Assembly (NCBI GenBank): GCA_947331495.1
Contig: CAMZOI010000002.1
Location: forward strand, 322,501 to 386,500
DNA from: Erythrobacteraceae bacterium Alg239-R51
Lineage (GTDB): Bacteria > Pseudomonadota > Alphaproteobacteria > Sphingomonadales > Sphingomonadaceae
Reading direction: 5' to 3'
Length of the DNA: 64,000 nucleotides
Positions 57,332 to 64,000 of this stretch are shown here, in pieces. Numbering within the stretch: position 1 is the stretch's first letter; every line of letters starts with the position of its first letter. Under the pieces are notes generated by a model. That model had not been told where the DNA came from, made no database searches, and saw only the letters and a list, made by a program, of their open reading frames with translations. The position numbers and the translations under genes are program-made.

Positions 57332-59860
57332 ATGAGCGACGACGAAAAGAAACCCGCCCGCAAGCCGCTGAGCCTCAAGGGTAGCCAGCCGGGCGAGGTC
57401 AAGCAGACCTTCAGCCACGGCCGCACCAACAAGGTGGCGGTCGAGGTGAAGCGCCGTCGCAAGCTCGTGAAACCGGGTGAAGCGCCGCCGCCGCCCCCCG
57501 CTCCCGAGCCAGCCCCGGAACCTGCACCCGCGCCGGCGCCGCCGCCGCCGGTTGCGAAGGAGCCTGCGCGCAAGAAACCCAAGGCTGACAGCGAGACGCC
57601 TCAGGAACGCGTAGCCCGCCTCCAGCGCGAGGCCGAGGAAGACCGTCTGCGCGTCGCCGAAGAAGCCCGTAAGCGTGAGGATACCGAAGCCCAGCAAGCC
57701 GTCGAGGACGAGAAGAAGCGCGCTGAGGACAAGCGGAAGGCCGATGAAGAGGCCAAGAAGCGTGCGACCGAGGAAGCAAAAAAGGCTGCCGAGAACGCGA
57801 TCGAGGAGACTGCTGAAGCACAGCAGCCAGCACCTGAAAGCGAACCGGAAACTGCCGCTACTGCGGCGCCACGCCGGTTTACGCCGGTCGCTCGTCCTGA
57901 GCCCAAGAAACCCGAACGCAAGAAGAAAGACGACAAGCGCGCCGATCGTGCGGCAGAACAACCGGACAAGCGCCGGGCGGGCAAGCTGACGGTAAACAAG
58001 GCTCTCAATGAAGACGAGGGCCGCCGTGCTCGTTCGCTCGCCGCACTCAAGCGTGCGCGCGAGAAGGAGCGCCGCATGCAGGGGGGGCCGTCCAAGCCGC
58101 GCGAAAAGCAGGTCAGGGACGTGGTCGTACCCGAGGCGATCACGGTTGGCGAACTGGCCAAGCGGATGGGCGAAAAAGGTGCCGACCTGGTCAAGGAACT
58201 GTTCAACCTAGACATGATGGTTACCGTCAACCAGACGATCGATCAGGACACGGCAGAGCTGCTCGTCGAACAGTTTGGCCATAATATCCAGAAGGTTTCC
58301 GAGGCAGATGTCGACATCGACAGGACCGAAGATGCCGACCCGGAAGAGACGTTAAAACCGCGTCCGCCGGTGGTGACGATCATGGGGCATGTCGACCACG
58401 GCAAGACCTCGCTGCTTGACGCCCTGCGCGGTGCGAATGTCGTCAAGGGCGAAGCAGGTGGTATCACCCAGCATATTGGCAGTTATCAGGTGAAGACGAA
58501 GAAGGGCGATTCGATCACCTTCCTCGATACGCCTGGCCACGCCGCCTTCACCGAGATGCGTCAGCGAGGTGCGAACGTGACCGATATCGTCGTGCTGGTC
58601 GTTGCCGCCGATGATGGAATCATGCCGCAGACGATCGAGGCGATCAATCACACGAAGGCGGCGGGCGTTCCGATGATCGTGGCGATCAACAAGATCGACA
58701 AGGAGGAAGCCAATCCGGACAACATCCGCAATCGATTGCTCGAACATGAGGTGATCGTGGAGAAGATGTCCGGCGATGTTCAGGATGTGGAGATTTCCGC
58801 GCTCAAGAAAGAAGGCCTCGACAAACTGCTCGAAGCCATCTCCAACCAGGCCGAATTGCTCGAACTGAAGGCGCGGCCCGACCGCGACGCCGATGCGACG
58901 GTGATCGAGGCACAGCTCGACAAGGGTCGTGGACCCGTCGCCAGTGTCCTGATTACGCGCGGAACCTTGAAGCGCGGCGATACATTCGTGGTCGGAACGC
59001 AGAGCGGCCGCGTGCGGGCAATCGTCAATGACCAGGGCAAGCAGATCAAGGAAGCCGGTCCGTCGATGCCGGTCGAAGTCCTCGGTCTCGGCGGCGTACC
59101 CAGTGCGGGCGACCAGCTGACCGTGGTCGAGAACGAGCAGCGCGCGCGCGAAGTCGCCGAGTTCCGTCAGGCCAAGGCAACCGAAAAGCGCACGGCGCTC
59201 GCGCCGACCAGCTTCGATACGATGTTCAACACGTTGTCTTCGAAGGTTATCGAGTTCCCGGTACTGGTAAAGGCCGACGTCCAGGGTTCGGTCGAGGCGA
59301 TCGTCAACGCGTTGCACAACCTCTCGAATGACGACATCAAGGTCCGTGTCCTTCATGCCGGCGTGGGGGCGATCACCGAAAGCGATGTCCAGTTGGCGGC
59401 TGCGTCGGAAGCGCCGATACTGGGCTTCAACGTCCGTCCCAATGCCAAGGCTCGCGATCTGGTGAAGCGCGACAACGTGCGGATGATGTATTACGATGTC
59501 ATCTATCACCTGACCGATGAAATCTCGAAGGAGATGGCTGGCGAGCTTGGTCCGGAGCGGATCGAGAATGTCGTCGGCCGTGCCGCGGTCAAGGAAGTGT
59601 TCCGCTCGGGCAAGCGAGACAAGGCGGCTGGTCTGCTGGTCGAGGAGGGGGTCATCCGCAAGGGTCTGTTCGCGCGCCTGACCCGCGAGGACGTGATCGT
59701 CTCGGCTACCACCATCGCCTCGCTGCGACGGTTCAAGGACGACGTGGACGAGGTACGGGCCGGGCTCGAATGCGGCGTGGTGCTTGCCGACACGAACGAC
59801 ATCAAGGCTGGCGACCAGCTCGAGGTGTTCGAGGTCGAGGAGCGTGAGCGCACTCTGTGA
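57332..59860 (+). CDS. infB: Translation initiation factor IF-2
   Basis: 842 residues. A long low-complexity Lys/Glu/Ala-rich N-terminal region (to about 250) precedes the IF2_N domain and the GTPase: G1 GHVDHGKTS (about 351-359), G3 DTPGHAAF (about 398) and G4 NKID (about 452). The C-terminal IF-2 domains end [12 protein letters not shown]. It delivers initiator tRNA to the ribosome. Overlaps the next start by GTGA. Confidence 0.97.
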   Translation: MSDDEKKPARKPLSLKGSQPGEVKQTFSHGRTNKVAVEVKRRRKLVKPGEAPPPPPAPEPAPEPAPAPAPPPPVAKEPARKKPKADSETPQERVARLQREAEEDRLRVAEEARKREDTEAQQAVEDEKKRAEDKRKADEEAKKRATEEAKKAAENAIEETAEAQQPAPESEPETAATAAPRRFTPVARPEPKKPERKKKDDKRADRAAEQPDKRRAGKLTVNKALNEDEGRRARSLAALKRAREKERRMQGGPSKPREKQVRDVVVPEAITVGELAKRMGEKGADLVKELFNLDMMVTVNQTIDQDTAELLVEQFGHNIQKVSEADVDIDRTEDADPEETLKPRPPVVTIMGHVDHGKTSLLDALRGANVVKGEAGGITQHIGSYQVKTKKGDSITFLDTPGHAAFTEMRQRGANVTDIVVLVVAADDGIMPQTIEAINHTKAAGVPMIVAINKIDKEEANPDNIRNRLLEHEVIVEKMSGDVQDVEISALKKEGLDKLLEAISNQAELLELKARPDRDADATVIEAQLDKGRGPVASVLITRGTLKRGDTFVVGTQSGRVRAIVNDQGKQIKEAGPSMPVEVLGLGGVPSAGDQLTVVENEQRAREVAEFRQAKATEKRTALAPTSFDTMFNTLSSKVIEFPVLVKADVQGSVEAIVNALHNLSNDDIKVRVLHAGVGAITESDVQLAAASEAPILGFNVRPNAKARDLVKRDNVRMMYYDVIYHLTDEISKEMAGELGPERIENVVGRAAVKEVFRSGKRDKAAGLLVEEGVIRKGLFARLTREDVIVSATTIASLRRFKDDVDEVRAGLECGVVLADTNDIKAGDQLEVFEVEERERTL

Positions 59861-60282
59861 GCGAAGCGGTTTCCATGCGTCCGCATGACGAGAACGCTGC
59901 CCATGCCGAGTTGCTGGGCGTGGAGTTCGAAAGCTTCGACAAGGAGCGCGAAGAGATAACCCTGCGTTTTCGCGCGCCGGACAGCTTCATCACCCCGCGC
60001 GGCAGCGTGCAGGGCGGGCTCGTCGCGGGGTTTCTCGACGAGGTCATGGGCTGGGCGCATGTCTGGGCAACGGATCACGCCGAGGCGCCGCTCAATCTCG
60101 ATATTGCGATGAGTTTGCTGAAGCCGGTTCTGGCCGGTCCACTTGTCGCAAAAGGCCGGGTGGTGCGTCGCGGACGCAAGGTCATCTTCCTCGAAGGCGA
60201 GCTGTTCGATGAAGGCGGGGCGTTGCTTGCCCGTTCGACCAGCACCGCCATTCCCACCCCGCGACCCACGGGAGATGGCTGA
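59857..60282 (+). CDS. PaaI-like hotdog thioesterase
   Basis: 141 residues from GTG 59857, coupled to infB by GTGA and to rbfA by a one-base TGATG overlap. Hotdog thioesterase features: [42 protein letters not shown] in outline, and [19 protein letters not shown]. It hydrolyses acyl- or aryl-CoA of unknown type. An enzyme gene between infB and rbfA is a small departure from the classic order. Confidence 0.85.
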   Translation: MSEAVSMRPHDENAAHAELLGVEFESFDKEREEITLRFRAPDSFITPRGSVQGGLVAGFLDEVMGWAHVWATDHAEAPLNLDIAMSLLKPVLAGPLVAKGRVVRRGRKVIFLEGELFDEGGALLARSTSTAIPTPRPTGDG

Positions 60283-60677
60283 TGGCCCGGAGCGCAACCA
60301 CTTCGGAACAACAATCGGTTCGCGTGCTGAAAGTGGGCGAGCGGGTGCGTCATATCCTGTCGGAATTGCTGGCGCGCGGGGAAGCGCACGACGATGTGCT
60401 GCGCGCGGCCAATATCGCTGTCACCGAAGTGCGGATGACGCCCGATCTGCGAAACGCGAAGGCTTACGTAAAGCCACTTCTGGGCGAGGATGAAGGCAAG
60501 GTCCTGACAGCGTTGCGGACCAACACTGCTTTCTTTCAGAAGGAAGTCGCGCAGCGTCTCGGCTTGAAATTCGCGCCGAAACTTTCCTTTCAGCCCGATG
60601 AAAGCTTCGACGAGGCCGACCGGATCGAGCGCTTGCTCAACGATCCCAAGGTGGTACGCGACCTCGACGAAGAGTGA
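60282..60677 (+). CDS. rbfA: Ribosome-binding factor A
   Basis: 131 residues. RbfA KH-type fold with [40 protein letters not shown] and [20 protein letters not shown] then DRIERLLND. It binds 16S rRNA helix 1 during maturation. Convergent with abgT, 4 nt between the stops. Confidence 0.95.
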   Translation: MARSATTSEQQSVRVLKVGERVRHILSELLARGEAHDDVLRAANIAVTEVRMTPDLRNAKAYVKPLLGEDEGKVLTALRTNTAFFQKEVAQRLGLKFAPKLSFQPDESFDEADRIERLLNDPKVVRDLDEE

Positions 60678-60681
60678 CGGA

Positions 60682-62331
60682 TCATTCCGTCAGCGTCGCC
60701 TCTGCCGGCACTGACAGCTCGGGCAACGCATAGCCCACCGGCGCATCGGGCCCCAGGGGGATGCCGAGATAGAACCACCCCACAATCAGCGCCGTACCCG
60801 AAATCAGCAGCCATATGGAATAGGGCAACATCATCGCGGTCAGGCTGCCGAGGCCGAAATCCGTCTGCCAGCGCTGGGCGAAGACCAGGATCAGCGGGAA
60901 GTACACCATCAGCGGGGTGATGATGTTGGTCGCGCTGTCGCCGACGCGATAGGCGGCGGTAGCACCTTCAGGGCTGATGCCGAGCAGCATCAGCATCGGC
61001 ACGAGGATCGGCGCGAGCAGGGCCCACTTGGCGCTGGCCGAACCGACGAACAGGTTGAGCAAGGCGGCGAAGATCACCATCAACCCGATCACCAGCGGCA
61101 ACGGCAGGCCGGTGCTTTCGATCATCGCCGCGCCATGCACCGCCGTGATCAGGCCGAGATTCGACCATTCGAACATCGCCACGAAATGCGCTGCGGCGAA
61201 GGCGAGGACCAGGTAATACCCCATGTCCTTCATCGCCTCGGCCATCATGGCCACGAGATCGCGGTGATCCTCGATTGTCCCGGCGGCGCGGCCGTAGGCC
61301 CAGCCGGTGGCCAGGAACAGCACGAAAAAGGCCGCGACCAGCGACTTGTAGAAGGGGTCGAGCTCTGTGTGGATCGAGCATTCGGTAGCCGGGATGCCTT
61401 CGCATGCCGCCTCGTTGATCAGCGGCGTGCCCGGTGCGAAGACCATCAGCGCCCAAAGCGCGACCACCAGCAGAGCGGCGATGCCCGCATTGCGCAGCCC
61501 CTTCGATGCACGCGCGCCTTCATGCGCGGTCGGATCGGGGCTGGTGTCGTCACCAACGCCCGCCTGCGCGCCGCCCCGCCAGGAGCCGAGGCGCGGCTCG
61601 ATCACCTTGTCGGTGACGTACCAGATGATCGGCAGGAAGACGAAAGTCATCACGACGATGAAATACCAGTTGCCAGCGATATTGGCAGACCAGGCCGGGT
61701 CGAGCGCGCTGGCACCCACCGCTTCCTCGGTTATTCCGAACAGCAGCGCATCGAGCTGACCGGGGGAGACATTGGCGGAGAAGCCGCCGGACACGCCGGC
61801 AAAGGCCGCGGCGATGCCTGCCAGCGGATGGCGTCCGGCGGCGGCGAACAGCACGCCCGCCAGCGGAATCAGGACGACATAACCTGCGTCCGCCGCGTGG
61901 TTGCCGATCATCGCGACCAGCGCGACCACCGGCGTGAGCAACGACCTGGGCGCGCCCTTTACCGCCTTGGCCATGCCTGCCGCGAAGAAGCCGGATCGTT
62001 CCGCCACGCCCGCGCCCAACATGACCACCAGGACGTAGCCGAGCGGATGGAAGTGAGTGAATGTCTCGGGCATTTCGACCCAAAGCCGCTGGATATTCTC
62101 CGGCGAGAGCAAGCTGACGGCGGAGATCACCGCGGTACTGCCCGTCTCCTCGTCGATTGCGGTGGGATGGAGCGCGGAAACCCCGCTTAGCGCGGCGATG
62201 ATCGAGATCACCACGAGCGCGATGATCAGATAGAGGAAGATGAACACCGGATCGGGCAACCTGTTGCCTGTCCGCTCGATCCATCCAAGGAAGCCGCCCT
62301 GCTGCACGGTCTCTGCCGTCGCTTCCGCCAT
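60682..62331 (-). CDS. AbgT-family transporter
   Basis: 549 residues with about twelve hydrophobic segments. AbgT landmarks: GWIERTGNRLPDPVFIFLY, GYVLVVMLGAGVAERSGFFA, VALVAMIGNHAADAGYVVLIPLAG (in outline), FAGVSGGFSANVSPGQLDA and VGSASAKWALLAPILVPML. Family members export or import p-aminobenzoyl-glutamate or sulfonamides. It points against the flanking translation genes and separates rbfA from truB. Confidence 0.9.
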   Translation of the reverse strand: MAEATAETVQQGGFLGWIERTGNRLPDPVFIFLYLIIALVVISIIAALSGVSALHPTAIDEETGSTAVISAVSLLSPENIQRLWVEMPETFTHFHPLGYVLVVMLGAGVAERSGFFAAGMAKAVKGAPRSLLTPVVALVAMIGNHAADAGYVVLIPLAGVLFAAAGRHPLAGIAAAFAGVSGGFSANVSPGQLDALLFGITEEAVGASALDPAWSANIAGNWYFIVVMTFVFLPIIWYVTDKVIEPRLGSWRGGAQAGVGDDTSPDPTAHEGARASKGLRNAGIAALLVVALWALMVFAPGTPLINEAACEGIPATECSIHTELDPFYKSLVAAFFVLFLATGWAYGRAAGTIEDHRDLVAMMAEAMKDMGYYLVLAFAAAHFVAMFEWSNLGLITAVHGAAMIESTGLPLPLVIGLMVIFAALLNLFVGSASAKWALLAPILVPMLMLLGISPEGATAAYRVGDSATNIITPLMVYFPLILVFAQRWQTDFGLGSLTAMMLPYSIWLLISGTALIVGWFYLGIPLGPDAPVGYALPELSVPAEATLTE

Positions 62332-62446
62332 ATGTCGTCTCTTCCCGGTCGTTTATGTCGTAATTCCGGCTACCATTCCGAAGCCTGCCTGTCGCGTCGC
62401 TTAACAGTCTATCCCCCGGTTGATCAAAGCGGCTAGAGGCACGAGC

Positions 62447-63016
62447 ATGGCCCGACTCTATTTCTACTATGCGAGCATGAATGCAGGGAAGAGCTCCACA
62501 CTCCTGCAGGCGGATTTCAACTATCGCGAACGGGGCATGCGGACGATGCTTTGGACTGCCAGCCTCGATACCCGCAGCCAAAGCAAGATACGCAGCCGTA
62601 TCGGGCTGGAAGCCGACGCGCATTGCTATACGCCGGAGACGGATCTGTGGTCCGAAGTGACCCGCGCCGATCCGGCACCCGACTGCGTGCTGGTCGACGA
62701 GGCGCAGTTTCTCTCGCGTGAGCAGGCTTGGCAACTTGCGCGGCTGGCCGACGAAGCAGATATTCCGGTTGTCTGCTACGGACTGCGAACCGACTTTCAG
62801 GGCGAGCTGTTTCCCGGTTCCGCCGCGCTGCTGGGAATTGCAGACAAGCTCGTGGAACTGAAAGGCGTGTGCCATTGCGGACGCAAGGCAACGATGAACC
62901 TGCGTGTCGACAAGGCAGGCGACGCGGTCACGACAGGCGCGCAAACCGAAATCGGCGGGAACGACCGTTATGTGGCATTGTGTCGGCGGCATTTCGTCGA
63001 GGCGCTGGAAGCTTAG
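62447..63016 (+). CDS. tdk: Thymidine kinase
   Basis: 189 residues from ATG 62447; an upstream TTG at 62420 is not needed. Walker A SMNAGKSS (residues about 10-17), Walker B region [15 protein letters not shown], and C-terminal [13 protein letters not shown] with LCRRHF providing the structural zinc Cys/His ligands. It phosphorylates thymidine in the salvage pathway. Confidence 0.95.
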   Translation: MARLYFYYASMNAGKSSTLLQADFNYRERGMRTMLWTASLDTRSQSKIRSRIGLEADAHCYTPETDLWSEVTRADPAPDCVLVDEAQFLSREQAWQLARLADEADIPVVCYGLRTDFQGELFPGSAALLGIADKLVELKGVCHCGRKATMNLRVDKAGDAVTTGAQTEIGGNDRYVALCRRHFVEALEA

Positions 63017-63040
63017 CTCCGCGCCCCCTATCTGGTCTCG

Positions 63041-63769
63041 ATGACAGAAACCCTGCTCCTCGCGGCGATCCTGATCCCGTGCCTGATCATCGCCATCGTG
63101 TTTCACGAAGTTGCGCATGGGTGGGCCGCGCTGGCGCTGGGAGACACTACCGCGCGCGACATGGGACGCCTGACGCTCAATCCGATCCGCCATGTCGATC
63201 CCATCGGAACGCTGCTGGTGCCCGGCGCGCTGGCGCTGTTCGGCGGGCCGATCTTCGGGTGGGCCAAGCCGGTGCCGGTCAACCAGCGTCGGCTCGACAA
63301 TCCGCGTTTCGGAATGATGGCGGTGGCAGCAGCGGGGCCGGGCACCAATCTCCTGCTGGGTCTTGTCGGAGCAGTTCTGCTGGGCATGTTCGGACCGAAC
63401 GATCCGCAATTCGTGGTCGAAGGCGGAACGGTGCCGTTGCTCGCCGATGGGGCCGGAAATATCAGTGCGATCGGTTCGGGGCTGTTCTATTTCATCGTGA
63501 TCAACGCCTTCCTGGCGTTCTTCAACCTTCTGCCGATCCCGCCTTTCGACGGCTCGCATATCGTGGGTGGTTTGATGCCTCGCAAATGGGCGCGGCATTG
63601 GCAACGCGTCCAGTCGCTCGGCATGTTGCTGATCGTGGTGCTGATCGCGGCGACCTGGATCTTCCCCGACAACAGCCTGATCGCGAGCACGGTTCTTCCG
63701 CCCGTGGAGTGGATCGTCGAGTGGTTTCTGTCGCTTGCAGACCGCGTTTCGGGCGCGCTGGCTTCATGA
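63041..63769 (+). CDS. Site-2-protease-family (M50) membrane metalloprotease
   Basis: 242 residues with several transmembrane helices. Zinc motif HEVAH (His22-His26) in the first helix and the second ligand motif [18 protein letters not shown]. No PDZ domain is present, so it is of the short SREBP-protease-like group rather than RseP. Substrate unknown. Overlaps truB by ATGA. Confidence 0.9.
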   Translation: MTETLLLAAILIPCLIIAIVFHEVAHGWAALALGDTTARDMGRLTLNPIRHVDPIGTLLVPGALALFGGPIFGWAKPVPVNQRRLDNPRFGMMAVAAAGPGTNLLLGLVGAVLLGMFGPNDPQFVVEGGTVPLLADGAGNISAIGSGLFYFIVINAFLAFFNLLPIPPFDGSHIVGGLMPRKWARHWQRVQSLGMLLIVVLIAATWIFPDNSLIASTVLPPVEWIVEWFLSLADRVSGALAS

Positions 63770-64000
63770 GCGACAGGTCCGTTCCCCACGGCTGGCTGGT
63801 TCTCGACAAGCCACGCGGGATGGGTTCGACGCAGGCGGTGTCGGCGGTAAAGCGCATCTTGCGGCAAGGCGGCTTCCCGAAAACCAAGGTTGGACACGGC
63901 GGCACGCTCGATTCTCTGGCCGAAGGTGTCCTCCCGATAGCGTTGGGGGAAGCGACGAAACTGGCCGGACGTATGCTGGAGTCCGACAAGGCGTACGAAT
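63766..64000 (+). CDS. truB: tRNA pseudouridine synthase TruB, N-terminal part, runs off window
   Basis: 78 codons visible from ATG 63766. [20 protein letters not shown] is the family start, and the catalytic motif [19 protein letters not shown] holds Asp49, which forms the intermediate with uridine 55 of tRNA. It is coupled to the M50 protease gene by ATGA. Confidence 0.95.
   Translation, partial: MSDRSVPHGWLVLDKPRGMGSTQAVSAVKRILRQGGFPKTKVGHGGTLDSLAEGVLPIALGEATKLAGRMLESDKAYE

Noticed and set aside
58352-59509. 385-codon minus-strand open frame
   Set aside because: Reverse of the infB GTPase region.
61550-63604. 684-codon open frame on the minus strand
   Set aside because: Spans the reverse of the M50 protease and tdk genes and part of abgT in another frame; composition (many His, Arg and Gln) and lack of motifs mark it as a shadow.

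Overview
The window is GC-rich, gene-dense DNA that reads as an alphaproteobacterial chromosome, most likely Sphingomonadales and close to Erythrobacteraceae. The pointers are large TonB-dependent receptors, HWE-type histidine kinase signalling with an EcfG-like stress promoter, a crtW-crtZ ketocarotenoid pair, the alphaproteobacterial F1-ATPase inhibitor zeta subunit (DUF1476) beside bolA-grxD, many acyl-CoA dehydrogenases and frequent ATGA/GTGA/TGATG gene overlaps. No integrase, transposase, CRISPR array or phage module was seen. One tRNA gene, tRNA-Arg(TCT), is present.

Region 1-7.2 kb is a copper locus. copA-copB (minus strand) diverges from a csoR-like repressor gene. Two matching TACCCC-N3-GGRGTA palindromes lie in the copA/csoR divergon and in front of a tight five-gene operon (glutaredoxin-MauE fusion, methyltransferase, small ion channel, DUF305 protein, lipoprotein). 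Region 7.3-14.4 kb holds an HWE kinase with a convergent single-domain response regulator, two LuxR-type regulators, a PilZ protein and a flagellar fragment: flagellin, an FlrC/FlbD-like sigma-54 activator, fliE and the first 89 codons of fliF. fliF stops abruptly at about 14.39-14.40 kb, where it is joined tail-to-tail to a truncated acyl-CoA dehydrogenase gene. This is either a recent deletion or rearrangement, or an assembly join. Region 14.4-22.5 kb is a beta-oxidation-like catabolic cluster.

Region 22.5-39 kb is the most unusual accessory block. It has a PhoB-like regulator with a degenerate receiver, a lipoprotein plus TonB-receptor pair read in the opposite direction, a compact virB1-2-3-4-6-9-10-11 type IV secretion operon with no VirB5, VirB7, VirB8, VirD4 or relaxase gene, and a second TonB-dependent receptor. 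Pho-box-like direct repeats sit in front of the regulator, the lipoprotein gene and virB1. This suggests, but does not prove, shared control.

Region 39-48.6 kb is housekeeping: queuosine-precursor transporter, tRNA-Arg, NUDIX, grxD-bolA-zeta, quinone oxidoreductase, leuC/leuD with a secreted metallo-beta-lactamase-fold hydrolase and a 51-residue membrane peptide between them, crtW-crtZ, YqaE, DUF454 and sufE. Region 48.9-53.7 kb is an enlarged phage-shock (Psp) locus. pspF diverges from an operon with a near-perfect sigma-54 promoter that encodes a small membrane peptide, PspA, PspB, PspC and six further small one-TM/coiled-coil proteins sharing a C-terminal motif. This is the best candidate for an under-described system. 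Region 54-64 kb is the rimP-nusA-ylxR-infB-rbfA translation cluster, with a thioesterase gene inside it and abgT, tdk and an M50 protease gene separating rbfA from truB, which runs off the window.
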